From positions 16,556,001 to 16,620,000 of the forward strand of contig NC_088317.1 in NCBI RefSeq assembly GCF_910592395.1: a stretch of 64,000 nt of DNA. The letters are read 5' to 3'. Below, piece after piece: positions 1 through 12,156 of the stretch (within the stretch, counting starts at the first letter, position 1; every line of letters begins with the position of its first letter). A program made the translations under genes and the position numbers. This stretch comes from Lineus longissimus (Eukaryota; Nemertea; Pilidiophora; Heteronemertea; Lineidae). Under the pieces are notes generated by a model. That model was not told the origin of the DNA and did no database searches. It saw nothing but the letters and a program-made list of their open reading frames with translations.

Positions 1-600
1 TCAAGCCCCATGAAACCCGTTTTGTTGGGGGTCGATGTTAGTCATAACTGATGTAATCATAGTCTCCTTGACTACGCTTGCTTCACGAAACCTGTTGTTG
101 GCGGTTCCAACACACGCGGATATTCCGCAGGTGTCAGCCCGGTGCCGAGTGGAAACAAAATTAATCCAATACCGACGTTCCTTTACATACTCGGCAAAAG
201 ATTGATGATTTAACTCGAAAAAGCAGCTTTCGCAAAAAAGATAAAAACCGTGTGATAAATCGATGGAGCTTAAGTGAGGATTACTGACTTCATTAAGTCA
301 GTAACAAATGATTATTGATTATTAAAAAAAACTAATTCAATATCAGATATAAAGTGATCTGATTATTTTCGTGTATTCTAGCTCTTTCTTTTTTCAGCAC
401 TTTTTCATGAAACGAGCCTTGCATGAAACGACTGCGGCACCCTTCTGAAAGTTGTTTGTATAAGTTGGCAACTATTTCTCAGTTTTGAGTAAGTGTCACA
501 TAGCCCTATCAAAAGCTCAAAGCTTCTTTTGGGCCGCGTCAATCCCATCTGCGAAGGTCTGTCGCTTTCCCATGCTTCGAGACGTATCGACAAGTCCTAA
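1..600. other. No gene seen
   Basis: Non-coding by eye. A GTGGGGGTCGATG-like motif near 26-40 recurs near 13228 and, inverted, near 27835, and may be a weak dispersed repeat. Confidence 0.4.
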
Positions 601-1530
601 TCATGATTAGACTCCAGCGACACGAGGTCTTTTTATCTCGGTCTATATCATCCGTCAGGCAATCCTGCTAGGACCCAGGGTTTTTATCTCCAAAGATGCC
701 CTTAACAAGTACTTTATCGACTAAAGAGTGCATAAACCCATCGGGAAAAAGTCGACGGTCATTTGACGCATTCTGGTACCACTGGGAGATTCGCACGGCC
801 TTCCTTGTGTCACCCTAGTTTTTCTCCGTCGTTGGAAAAAATGAATACAGGAAGCCCAAGAAAGATGACAACTAGAAATGATGTATATACACATCATGAG
901 ATGCATTGCACCAGTGTATGTCGTATCCTTACAAAGGGAATGCTACGTGCGTAGTCTCTAATCTTAACAATGCTGAAGCAAATTTAGTTTCTTATCACGA
1001 CGGCCGCCCAGTGACACATAACCTTTTTATCACGGTCTATATCATCTGTCATGCGATCTTTTGTGGAGCGAGGGTTTTATCTTTAAAATGGGTTGTCCCG
1101 ATATAGTGTACATCATCAGTCTGGCACTGCACATAACAATCAGAAAAGGTCAAAGATCAACTGGGACGTTCTTATTTGGTCTTCGTTTTTTGTATCGACA
1201 GATATCTCGTTTTTTTTCTTCGAAGATGGATAAAATGAATATACGCGTATATACAGGAAGTCCTAGAACGATGACAGATGATCGGAATGATGGACGGCAT
1301 ATCTCGAGTAGCATTGCGGTTGTTTATGTCGTCACATCACAACAGGCATGTGACTTTCGTTGGGTTGGTAGCCAACCATGGAAACAATGCTGAAGCGGCT
1401 AACACATTTCTTCTCATCATAAAGACAGTCCAACGACAAGAGGCATTTTTGTCTCGGTCCCCATCATCCTCAAGCGATCTCGTTAGAAAGCTTGTGCTTT
1501 TGTCCCCAGACACGTCATGTCAGCTCTAAA
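600..1530. repeat. Degenerate tandem repeat, about 410-bp unit, three copies
   Basis: Landmarks recur in order. TTTTTATCTCGGTCTATATC appears at about 631, with diverged forms at 1023 and 1446. An ATGAATA..AGGAAG(C/T)CC.AGAA motif is near 841 and 1234. AACAATGCTGAAGC is near 967 and 1384. Spacing varies from about 392 to 423. The open frames in this stretch are not shared between copies, so I see no gene. Confidence 0.6.
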
Positions 1531-1638
1531 CAGAGTACGATCCATCCGAGACGACATGGAACGATTCCGTGAAGGTCAGATGTGATACATTTTGATACAC
1601 TAGGGAACATCCGTCTTTTCTCTCCTGAATCTTTATTT

Positions 1639-2025
1639 AGGAAAGCGGCATTTACTGTGCCTTAGGCCTTTCTTGTGCCTTAGGTCCCGAATGAACGAAT
1701 CAAGGTTAGGGGTAGGTTGCCTTGCGAAAGCCATTAGGAAAGCGGCATTTTCTGTGCCTTAGGCCTTTCTTGTGCCTTAGGTCCCGAATGAACGAATCAA
1801 GGTTAGGGGTAGGTTGCCTTGCGAAAGCCATTAGGAAAGCGGCATTTTCTGTGCCTTAGGCCTTTCTTGTGCCTTAGGTCCCGAATGAACGAATCAAGGT
1901 TAGGGTAGGTTGCCTTGCGAAAGCCATTAGGAAAGCGGCATTTTCTGTGCCTTAGGCCTTTCTTGTGCCTTAGGTCCCGAATGGACGAATCAAGGTTAGT
2001 GGGGAGGTTACCTTGCGAAAGCCAT
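1639..2025. repeat. 97-bp tandem repeat, four copies
   Basis: Units start at 1639, 1736, 1833 and 1929 with AGGAAAGCGGCATTT. Each contains an internal near-duplicate TGTGCCTTAGG. Copies differ by only a few bases. The minus-strand open frame across it is a product of the repetition. Confidence 0.92.
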
Positions 2026-4907
2026 AGCTTTCCCAAAATATGATTAACAAGTGCTTCATCAATCCAAGACTGTTTATAACAATTGGATAAATGTCAACTG
2101 TAACAGAATGGGATGCGACGCAAGCTGGGACACGTGAAGTCATATTTCCTTATAGCTTTTCTTCTGATTCGATGGCGAAGGAAATGTATTCGCCTATATT
2201 GTTTTGGACGGAGATTGATTTTTAGTATCCAGACTCGAAATGATATTGATCTCTCTGAGGCTATATATAGGCTTCATGCTTTCGGCAACTTTCCATTTTT
2301 CCTCATTAGGGAGGAGAGATTTGCAGTTGGAAGAAACATTCGGTTGCCGGTCGCCACTCAAAGCAGTAATAAGACTGGCCGAACTCCCAATGAGAGGACT
2401 GCGCTTCATTTGCCAACTAAACCGGAAGGGACAAAATGTACGCTAGTAAACAGTCCTAGTCTATCACTAAGCAGCCGTTATCAATGGCGAGGCTTGGAGA
2501 TTGAAGACTGGCCTGATTCGCGGTCAGAATTCTAGGCACTTTCACCATCGCCAAAATAAGATACTCTGGCACCTTGCGACAGAGGGTTCACGCTGTAGCC
2601 TGAGGGTTGACCACTCTCCATCGAACAGTATCCAGGCGGTCCTTTGATCCAGTGGCACACCATGATCATTTCACGGGAATGGAACAGAGTTGTGGGCGTA
2701 CCATTTAATCGTGTCTCCCTGAATTAAACCTTCCCCATATCCACAGGAGAAATAGATACGATTAAAGGGAACTCCCGTTTCGTCCAGCTGGGTTTTCTTT
2801 TTCACTCGGAGGCGTAGGCTTTCAATTAACCGACAGACACGTACTTTACATTAAAAGCAGGAACAGAATTATGTGGAATGGAAAGAGGCTTTTGGAGTTA
2901 AAAGCTTGGATGGACTAAGCCAGTGTAAGGACATATCTATTCAACTTAATAAACTTGTTCCCTGGCATAAGGTCAAACTGTTCGTGCCTTTCTGATAACC
3001 ACTGCCGGGATTTTTTTTGTCAAGTTGACGTGCTGAAATGTTTGTTGAAGCTACCATCTCAAGCCAATTCGCATAGAATCCCTTCAATTTGCCCTTCATG
3101 AAAAATGTCATCTGCAAATGTCAGAGACTTCCACTCATTATGAGGATGAAAGATATATATCTACAAAGTGAATTATCGTTATAAGAGCATTTCTTCTTCT
3201 CAGTATTAGCCGAGACACAGACATGGCATGACTGCATTATGCGCACGCCCACGTGCAATTCTGTCAACCTTTTGGATAGATAGGTTGTGGGTGAGTTCTC
3301 CGCGCAGGAGTTGTTAAAAACTGTATAAATCAAACCTGAAAAAACTCTTAACCTTGGTGCCAATGATAAGTGGTCCCAATTGCGTGCAAGCATCGCGCAT
3401 ACCACTTTTGATTTAACTATAGCGTCACGTTACCACATTCTCCTAAGGCAAAGAAACTCGCGTAACCATTTCTTCTGATGGGTGAAACTTTCTACGCACG
3501 AAAACGTTCAATCACGCACTTAAAATATAAAATTTCCGCTTCCCGTGTCTCCTGGTAAGCGTGGTGTGCCATACGTATAAAGGTCCTGTAACATACTAGT
3601 TTTTTTATGATACGGTCCCACTTGTACAGTAAACTACCAAATTTTCGTGACTTTTTTGGCGAATCATGGAAGTTTCTGCAAAAAATCATTTTCTAAATTG
3701 TTTCGGGGCGCAAAACGAAATTTCGCTCAATTTTTCAAATCAAAAAAATTCGCGATGTTTATTTTTCATGGATCGAGGATATTCGCAAACCTGCAAAAAT
3801 TACCTCACGCCTGCGAAAAAATGCCGGTATACAGTGTCATGGTTTCTTACAATTTTCTGAATTGCTTGTTGATCAACAAAGTCGGCGCTCTTTGCTTGGG
3901 CAAGCCCGGTTTTCTTCTGAATCCACTTGCTAGCCTCGGCGTTATCCCTACCCACGCTCTCTTACTTCAATCCTATCTATTACAACTACCTTTAGAAAGG
4001 TCATCATAGTTTCTTTTCCTAAGAAATAGGCTTAATTTCCCATTACACTGATGATAATATCGCTGGATTAGATATTATACTCATTCTATCTCTAATCTAT
4101 ACCTGCTGACACATAACAATTTAAGATTGTTTCCTTGAAATTCGAACGAAATTTCCATGTACCTCGATTGCCTTGAGCTGTTTACCGCCCGCTATACACC
4201 CACACCCTACTCTCATTTTTGTACAACTATCTTCCAATGAATGGTTGTCACTCGAGCAACTATGATTAGGAAAGTCGGGCCGCCTACAATCTCCCAGTGA
4301 AGGAAACGTCATCATGGTTAAGATCTTGAGGCACACACAATTATGTCTAACAGCTTTGGTAATAGTAAATCAAAATTGCTCGATAATCTTCTTATACCTT
4401 CAATGGCTTTTCATGACCAAAACCTGGCGATTGCTGTTTTTCAGGATACGGACTAAGGTCAAGGTGACAAAGATTACTTTTAGCGACAATTAAGAATTTT
4501 GGAGGGAATCAAGAAGGTCAGAAAATGAGAAAATATGTATCAATTGAAATGGCCTGATTTTGTCAGGATGGTCTTCGTTACACCAAGAGGAGTCTCCGGA
4601 ATGAATATGGTCTGGGGAAGTTCAGAATGCAGAGATCCAATGCATGAGGAACAGAGATACAAAAAAAGGAAATTCCCGGGTATTTGAGAATTCCGCAGTA
4701 AGAAGAAAAGAGCCGTAGAGCACCAGACAAATACCCGGAACTTGCCAATTTTTCCATCTTGGTGAAATGTATTCGCTTCATTTCTCCCTGGAGTCTGGCG
4801 AGTTATGCAGTTATTGGTCTTTCTTGTTATTGGTTGCATTCTTTCAGGTGATTACGGCGGTTTCCGAAAACTGGTTAGGACAGCTTGTTTTCTTATTTAC
4901 ATTTATA
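2026..4907. other. No supported gene between the 97-bp array and the Tigger-type element
   Basis: The longest frame is 140 residues on the plus strand (2113-2535). It is basic and hydrophobic, resembles no known family, and overlaps dispersed repeat C. The region 3600-3850 is AT-rich. I see nothing else. Confidence 0.45.
2460..2510 (+). repeat. Dispersed repeat C, copy 1
   Basis: TATCACTAAGCAGCCGTTAT then CAATGGCGAGGCTTGGAGA. It recurs near the right edge at 63915-63958. Confidence 0.65.
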
Positions 4908-4979
4908 CTGTACTTCCTAACCTAAGGTTAACAGTAAGGATTATGTCCGCCAAGAATAAATTATTTCCGGTAATGCCCA
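4908..4979 (+). repeat. Left terminal inverted repeat of the pogo/Tigger-type element
   Basis: It begins CTGTACTTCCTAACC and runs to GGTAATGCCCA. It matches the reverse complement of 7188-7258 with about eight substitutions and one single-base indel. Confidence 0.88.
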
Positions 4980-5360
4980 CTGTTTGTAACTTCCCTTTGA
5001 TAGGGGTTTGAGGGTTCAATTTGCGTTTCAATAGTGATTTTAATTCAGTAGTCATGCGTGCCAACAATGGACGTGTGCATTACAGGAAATGTTATCCGAG
5101 GCCTGGTGATCATTTCCGCATTTCTTGATAATCGGGCTGGTATTGTGGCTAGACAGACACTAGTCATTAACCATTGTACGCTCGTGCGAAAGCCCCTGGC
5201 TTTTCAATTGTTGGGTGCTCTTAACTGTTTAATCATTGAGGTAAAACACTTGAACGAAATTTCTTGATTGCAACCTTTATTGACAAATTGGCGTAAATAG
5301 GATCGCTGTGCACTGAATCTTTACATTACTGGAAAACGTAGGCCTATTCTCAGTCTGTAA

Positions 5361-6976
5361 TTACTCTATATCCATGTCAAATTCAAGGCCGTCTTCATCA
5401 TCCAATTCCTCATTGCCAATCAGTAAATCATCCACATCAGCTGGATAGTGCAAGAGCCCTGCCGCGCCCCAAGCTCGGACAATAGCCTCCAAGGCAATCC
5501 CATCCCATGATGCAGACACAATTTCAAGGACAGCTTCCCATGGAATTCGTGGACACTGTCCATCCTCACCAGTGTTGGTTGTTTTCCATGCTTTCCACGC
5601 ATTGCGTGCCCTGGCTTTGAATGCGCGCATAACGGTGCAGTCTAACGGCTGCACAAATGCCGTAGGGCCAGGTGGAATGAACTGCACTAGTCCACCTGCT
5701 TCCCCGACTGCTCTTGATGTTGATCTGTGGAGAACCTGTTTGTTCATACGTCCTGTTGTGTATACTGTCCATCTGCATGAACGTTTCGTCCATGTTGCCG
5801 ATGATGCCGATGATGCCGATCCAACTGTTTGAAAAAAGTTGGCACGGAACTCGGCAATGAGATTCTCAGCGTCCTAGGTATCGTCCTGGGGCCGTATTTA
5901 CAAAGCCCTCGCATCTCTGCGACCACGCAAATCTATTTTTCACCTGCATACACCCTATTGTTCACTGACTGTCAGACAAAAGATTAGCGTGGTCGAAAAG
6001 TTGCGAGGGCTTTGTAAATATGGCCCCTGGTATCTTTCGTCACTTTCCGCAGGGAAATGTTTTGTCTAGAAATTGAAATAGCAGAGATGTTAACATGATT
6101 GGGATGAACATGATGAAAGCGCTATACACTTTATTTAACCATTTTAGCATTTAGCATTTTGAGAGGTATACTAAGAGAAACAGCTTATCAGCAGAATTGT
6201 TGTTTCACTTGAAAACAATAGACTCATTCTGAGTTTATCTTTTCTTGAAACCTTCAAACCAACCATTTGATGCAGCAAGGTTTGAGCGTTCAGGTTTACT
6301 AGTTACAATGTCGGCTTGGGTTTCTTCAGGAAGCTGGTCCCACCACTGTTGAAACTCGATCATCGCCCTCACCTTTAGATCTTCGATACTGACTAGCATA
6401 CCAATTTGTCTTTTATCACGAAACCACTCCGACATCTCAACTTCCATCTCAGGCCAATACCCTGAAAGACAAAACATAGTAATTCATTATTTGCAACCTG
6501 ACAGCCATATTGAATATCGGATCACGCCAAATTTCGCAAGGAACCTTCCTCTATAGTCACCCCAAGATACACAACAACAAGTTTCATGGCAAAATTGTCC
6601 ACAAACGTACAGACAAACATCAGACGCTACGACAATACCCGTCGGGCTGATGGGTAAAAAAGGTGCTATACAGCAAAAAAATTGCTATACATGTACACGC
6701 CATAGCACCTCTATTGTGCCCCTAGTTTTCAGAGTGAAGGGTTAAAGTGCAACTCACCGACATCGCGGTCCTTGACCTTGCGCTCTTGGCCCCTTTTTTG
6801 CTGTGGTCAAAATTGTGGCGAATTGTCTCCTCCTTGCGCAACCAAGACAGGAACGTGGCCTTCTTGATGTTGTGCTCTTCTGAATACAGCCTTACGCATC
6901 TTTGTTGGTTTCGGTACCCGTCTATGTACTTCGGCTTTTCTTTTAAAGAGTAAGACGCGAACATTCTGCGTGCCAT
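5361..6976 (-). pseudogene. Pogo/Tigger-like transposase, broken and internally deleted
   Basis: Three minus-strand pieces are recognisable. Around 6976-6722 is an N-terminal helix-turn-helix of psq type (SYSLKEKPKYIDGYRN then ATFLSWLRKEE). Around 6477-6235 is a CENP-B-type DNA-binding segment (YWPEMEVEMSEWF, SNGWFEGFKKR), ended by a stop. Around 5793-5361 is the catalytic core remnant: MDETFMQMDS, which carries the first catalytic Asp, then after a frameshift FIPPGPTAFVQPLD, the conserved segment near the end of the DDE domain. The stretch that should hold the second and third acidic residues is missing, and a 144-bp MITE interrupts the gene between the CENP-B segment and the core. Known transposases of this group cut and paste the element at TA sites; this copy cannot encode an active one. 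The acidic C-terminal tail (DDEDGLEFDMDIE) is typical of the family. Confidence 0.85.
5886..6029. mobile_element. Nested hAT-like MITE (144 bp) inside the Tigger-type element
   Basis: The ends form long inverted repeats. The left end (CTGGGGCCGTATTTACAAAG then CCCTCGC) matches the reverse complement of the right end (CAGGGGCCATATTTACAAAG) over about 46 bases. The imperfect 8-bp flanks GTATCGTC (5878-5885) and GTATCTTT (6030-6037) fit the 8-bp target duplication of hAT elements, as does the CAGGGG terminus. There is no coding capacity. Its position inside the transposase remnant shows that it landed later. Confidence 0.75.
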
Positions 6977-7187
6977 GATTATGCAAGCTAAGCTAGGGTT
7001 TCTATGAAGTCTTTCAAGCAGTCATGGTCTTTATACCATGCAACAATGTTCATTTCCACTCAAAGCTCGTGACAGTTGTTAATTTCACTCTACTTCAGAT
7101 TTGTTAGTTTCACTATTGAAACACAGATTGAACCAGTCAAACCTCTATCACGCCACGTGATGGCCTTGGCTATCACTAAATTTTAAA

Positions 7188-7258
7188 TGGGCATTACCGG
7201 AATAAATTATTCTCGGCGGCCATATTTCTCACTGTTAACCTTAGGTCAGGAAGTACAG
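7188..7258 (-). repeat. Right terminal inverted repeat of the pogo/Tigger-type element
   Basis: Its reverse complement begins CTGTACTTCCTGACC and ends GGTAATGCCCA, pairing with 4908-4979. The transposase remnant reads inward from this end, so this is its 5' side. Confidence 0.88.
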
Positions 7259-7830
7259 TATTTAATGTAGGTGTGCTATGATGTCCGAGAACGCTGTTTT
7301 CTGGTTAGATTAGTATGTTTAAAGGGGCACCATCGCTGTGACAACTATGGTGAAAAGTCATAAATGGTGGCGACCTAGGGTATTAGCTGATGTCGCCATA
7401 AATCTACGCCCTGGTCGTCGCTTTAAGACAGTAGCAATGCAGGAACGTACCAAGATATCGTGCATTTATTTAATGATTAATACCTCGAACACATCTTCTC
7501 CATTTAGCAACATTTAAATTATTTGAACACCTGTTCTATTAATGAGTGGCGCGTTTGAGGGTTTTAAATGGTAAAATCGAAGTGATGAAAAGAAGCTCTA
7601 TCCATCGTGTGAAATCGCTAATTTGAAGGCGGGGATTAGCGCAACCTACTTAAACGCAGAATCGCTTGATTAGGATTGGTTAAAAGAGTCTCGAGTAGTT
7701 TTTAGACAAAGTGTACTTTCTGTAGAAATGTAATCAGGATTAGAAAATCCTTCTGATAGATCTTTAAGAAAGTTAGCAACTTGGTCGCTAAAATGTATCA
7801 AATCTTCATTTCAAGTTTTCTAGCAACATC

Positions 7831-8167
7831 GGTAAAAATCCCAACTGTAAAAATCCTAACGGGAAATATTCCAAAAATGCTTGAGGTTGGTAAAAATCCT
7901 AAAATTTATAAATTTTTCAGAATTTTTTAAATGGAAGGAATTTTTGTTAAATTAATTCAAAAATTAGTTTTTTTAAGAAATAAAAATGTTTGTTCAATTT
8001 TTGTTCAAATTGGGAAAAAATTGCTACAATTTGGGATATTCACCGTTGGGATTTTTACCGTAAGGATTTTTTACCTTTCAGATTTTTTACCATTCGGATT
8101 TTTACCGTTGGAATTTTTCCCGTTCAGATTTTTCCCGTTAGGATTTATACCGTTAGGATTTTTACCG
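7831..8167. mobile_element. Fold-back/MITE-like element with repeat-built inverted arms
   Basis: The left arm (7831-7880) reads CGGTAAAAATCCCAAC and then further GTAAAAATCC-type units. The right arm (about 8035-8167) is its inverse, built from 15-base units of the form GTTAGGATTTTTACC. The outer ~48 bases of the two arms pair with few mismatches. The AT-rich middle (about 7890-8030) shows nothing. Open frames here that read as repeated hydrophobic FLPLGF-like peptide are translations of the repeat units. No clear target duplication was found. Confidence 0.6.
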
Positions 8168-9240
8168 CGTACCGTATTTGCCAATGGAGGCGAGATGAAA
8201 AGAATGAAAGGCGTGTTCTATTTAAATATGTAGTTATTTCATATTGTTTAGCAGGAAAAAGTGCACTTCAAACATTTCAAGCTTTTGCCAAAAAATCCCG
8301 ACTTGGCACTGACTAAAAGCTTTATGAATATAATCCAATATCTCATTGAATAAAACAACATCGATTTTCAGTCACCAGACAATCATATAAATCAAAGGCA
8401 TTTAAGCAAAATATTTTTCATCTGATCTCTTTGATTATTAGTTTATCTGGCTTGCAACTCAATATTTCGATAAGAGGAATTAAAAATCATCTGATGGATC
8501 TAAAATCATATCTCAAATCAATGAAATCGGATAAAATGTTGATCTAGTTGATGTTGCTGTTGATAGCTGAGCTAGAAGTGGGGGAAGGCCGAATTGCTTT
8601 GATGTTGCCGATGACTCATGTTGGGCTTAACAAGTGTCAGTTTACGGTGGAGTTCATGAAAAAATATTTCTGCGTAATAAGAACAAAATCCGGAACGCAA
8701 AAGCGGATGCCAAATTTCTTTAGATTTTTTCAACCAAAAAATATAACGCCCGCAAATAAATTACCGCACAAAGTGCTGGTGAATATAAGTATCAAAAACA
8801 TCAAAATGTAAAAAAAGCCAGTTACGTCAGACTCTCGTTTAAGCTGATTATATTCACCCGATATCCAAATAGATCACTACATTGATAAAGTCTAACAACC
8901 AATGCATTTAAGATCGACCAAATCAAACCCCATGATATGCACCAATTACAAAAACATTACTACATCGCTATCTGCTTCGATCCGATATCTCCTCCCCGAA
9001 AGGTTTCTGATATTCTAACATACATTCGCCATCGAGTCTGACTGGTTTTGTTTCATTTGATGTTGGTATGACTGAGGGGGATTGGTCTTACTTATCAGGG
9101 AAGATCAATCTCGGCTCTCAGACTGGATCTGTGTCCCCGGGGCCCTCGGCGCAATGAACCAAACGAGTATCGCGTTCTGTTGACGCCATTCCCCGTGGAT
9201 GTGCCGTGATAGTTGGCGATGGCGACACATTTATGTTAAC
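8168..9240. other. No gene seen
   Basis: AT-rich sequence with only short unrelated frames. Confidence 0.45.
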
Positions 9241-9244
9241 TCGA

Positions 9245-9900
9245 CGGTTGAATGCAAACATAACCCTTGATCTATACACCCGAGGAACAATGTACTGAAC
9301 GGTTGAATGCAAACACAATGCTTGGTATTCACACCCGAGGAACAATGTACTCAACGGTTGAATGCAAAAATTACGCTTGGTGTATACACTTTAGGAACAA
9401 TGTACTCAACGGTTGAATGCAAACATTACGCTTGGTGTATACATTTTAGGAACAATGTACTCAACGGTTGAATGCAAACATTACGCTTGGTGTATACACT
9501 TTAGGAACAATGTACTCAACGGTTGAATGCAAATATAACGCTTGGTGTATACACTTTAGGAACAATGTACTCAACGGTTGAATGCAAATATAACGCTTGG
9601 TGTATACACTTCAGGAACAATGTACTGAACGGTTGAATGCAAACATAAAGCTTGGTGTATACACTTCAGGAACAATGTACTGAACGGTTGAATGCAAACA
9701 TAAAGCTTGGTGTATACACTTTAGGAACAATGTACTGAACGGTTGAATGCAAACACAATACTTGTTATTCACACCTGAAGAACAATGTACTCAACGGTTG
9801 AATGCAAACATTACGCTTGGTGTATACACTTTAGTTGTACTAAACGGTTGAATGCAAACAAAACACTTGATGTAAACATTACACATTGCTTGCAAACACC
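9245..9900. repeat. 55-bp minisatellite, about twelve copies
   Basis: CGGTTGAATGCAAA recurs at 9245, 9300, 9355, 9410, 9465, 9520, 9575, 9630, 9685, 9740 and 9795, exactly 55 apart, then at 9845 after a 5-base shortfall. Each unit also has CTTGGTGTATACACT and GGAACAATGTACT. Outer units are more diverged than central ones. There are no unique spacers, so this is not a CRISPR array. Confidence 0.95.
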
Positions 9901-12156
9901 TCAGGAACGATGTACAGTCATCTGGTTTATAGAAAATACAAATATTCTAAAAAATGTACGAATCCGATGCATTTGTTCTTATCACCAAGCAATGCAATGG
10001 AAATAGCAAAGACCAAGGTCAAGACAACGGACCATGCCAAGTTTAGCCCACACTTTCTTCGAGGTCTGACTTCCCTTTCATAAGACAGGATACCCAGGAT
10101 TTGTTTTGTCATCTGGCCTGGTAACATTGACACTGTAGTGTCGAGAAAAATGCCAATATTCGATGGTTTCTATATCCTGTCAGGCGCGTTCTCTTTGGAT
10201 GAAGAAGGCAGTGGACTAAGCAAAATTCGCCTGACATCCTGCTGGTTGACTGGACCCGCCCTCCAGGCACCAATGTTAGTACATGTTTGCCTCAGATGAA
10301 TACGAATCATCCTCGTGTTGCCATATTACCTTCCTGGTTCAGTCAGGCGTGACCTCCCTGGGATGGCAAGGCAATGGGTCGAGTCAAGTTCAGAGACACA
10401 GCGATATTAGTTCACATAGCCTCCGGGAAACAGCTACGACTGGTCGCCTAGTGTGACGGTACGTCCGACTCGACATGTTCAACATTTTATTTCCAGCTGG
10501 TAGGTCCTATTGCGGCAGCGACAAGGGTCTTGCAAACCAACTACCTAGGGTTCTCAGGCTTGCACTTAGATGACCTAGATCCGATCATTTGGGCAAAATA
10601 ATGATATCGAATCTCAAATTTTCAGGCATGACTTAACAATAATTATTTTAACCCTACTAGAAAGACAAAAAAAGATATGTCTACGACCAAATTCAATTTG
10701 TAGGCAGCTATCCCTCAAGTGATGATGGTGGCCAAAAAAAGTAGAGACATCCCTATTTTTTTGTCTTCTTTGTCTTATTGTGTTGGCTTGAGACCAGGGG
10801 AGACTGAAAAAAGGAGGATAATGTGCATACCGAGAGTTTCATTGGCAAGAACAGGGTTCTGTAGGTACAGGTTGCTAGAATACGGCGTCTACTGGGTCGG
10901 GCATCTCTCCAAAAGACAAACGTGTTAATTCCCCATGTTCCGTCAACCGGGATTAATTTTCACAAGCGTTTGTCGGTTAATAAGCGCGAGCGAAATTCAA
11001 GATGGCTGCCGTAGCGGCCATGTTTCAGAAGTGAGGACTGGACATTTCAACGGCTCTAAAACTCAGTAGCTGGAAGAATCCGGTAACTCTTGATAAACTG
11101 TCGTCGAAAAAGACATTTGCCTACTTCGTTCTTCGACGTTCGTAGCTCTTCGTAAGTACGGCGAAACCTAGTGCCCAGACTCAAAGGCCGAGTCGCCCAT
11201 GCACGAACAGCATACTTCACTACACCAACGTAAGGTATTCTTTTACGATTTTTTCATAATATAAGACGAGAATAATGATATCTATGCGTGGCACCGCCAA
11301 TATTGATCGCACAGCTCACAAATTATCGGTTTCACCTATGAAGGTAGAGGTATTGTCTACTCAAAGAAAAGATTAATTGGAATATTCCATTTGAAGTACA
11401 AGCTTTTTCCGATTCATCTTTGATCCTGAATAAGATATTTTTAATCTGAAATAAGATGCTGTTAAAAATATTAATGATTAAAGATGCTCTTTTTACAGTT
11501 GTGATACTGAAAGAGGCGTACTTTAAAGTGGGTGCGTTTTAATCAGTTTTACTTAATCTATCAGCACTATTTCTTAATTGATGTACATGTAAACGTGGTT
11601 TAAAAAGGATTGTAATATGTTTAATTCTGAAATACGCCGCTGTTGAAAACACTGATAAATAGGATGTTTTTCACAATTGTTGTGGACATTCCAGCCGGGT
11701 GCACTTGTATCGAAAGGAAAGAGGTGTACTTTTTAAGAGGGGGCATTTCTTTAACTGTTTTCATTCTAATTGACGGATTGGCTTCCTGACTTCAGAAACG
11801 TAATGTAATGCCCAATCAAGGACGTGTGATCAACGGCTAAAAGAGCATACAGTCCGGTCTACAGCCAAAGACATTTTTGTAGCCAGCGCAGCATGTCCTT
11901 CAGTGAGCCTGCAAAAAACCTCATATTTCCGCTGTTATAGTCAGAAAACGAATTGCACCATCAAGGATATTTGCCTCTTTTCAACAATACACGGTACCTT
12001 TACTTTTCATCATGAGACTGAATCGCCAAGATTGATGGACGATGAATAGCTGAGCGCAGAGCGAAGATTAAACATACACTTGGCTGTGTAATTCTATCGA
12101 TTTTGGTCAGATGTGCAGTGGCTGTTCAGACGTGTACGGGTTTACAGGTTGAAGTG
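9901..12156. other. No gene seen
   Basis: Short frames only, apart from the degenerate duplication at 11396-11765. Confidence 0.45.
11396..11765. repeat. Degenerate tandem duplication, about 190-bp unit
   Basis: Two diverged copies share TCTGAAATA.G..GCTGTT, then AAAGAGG.GTACTTT and a GGGTGC/GGGGGC stretch, near 11440-11540 and 11625-11745. Confidence 0.45.

Larger units (their letters stand above)
4908..7258 (-). mobile_element. Decayed pogo/Tigger-type DNA transposon with ~71-bp terminal inverted repeats
   Basis: The two ends are inverted copies of one another and are flanked on both sides by TA (4906-4907 and 7259-7260), the target dinucleotide of Tc1/mariner-pogo elements. Between them, on the minus strand, lie remnants of a transposase in the expected order: a DNA-binding helix-turn-helix, a CENP-B-type helix-turn-helix, then parts of the DDE core. 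A smaller MITE sits inside it. Stops, frameshifts and an internal deletion make it non-autonomous. The TIRs are longer than is usual for pogo elements. Confidence 0.85.

Noticed and set aside
2113-2535. 140-residue plus-strand frame as a gene
   Set aside because: No recognisable domain, and its end overlaps a dispersed repeat also found at 63.9 kb.
7931-8233. Hydrophobic repeated FLPLGF-like peptides as a small membrane protein
   Set aside because: They are translations of the 15-base fold-back units in different frames.
9245-9900. CRISPR array
   Set aside because: Head-to-tail 55-base units with no unique spacers, in a eukaryotic setting; the same holds for the 49-base array at 62.3 kb.
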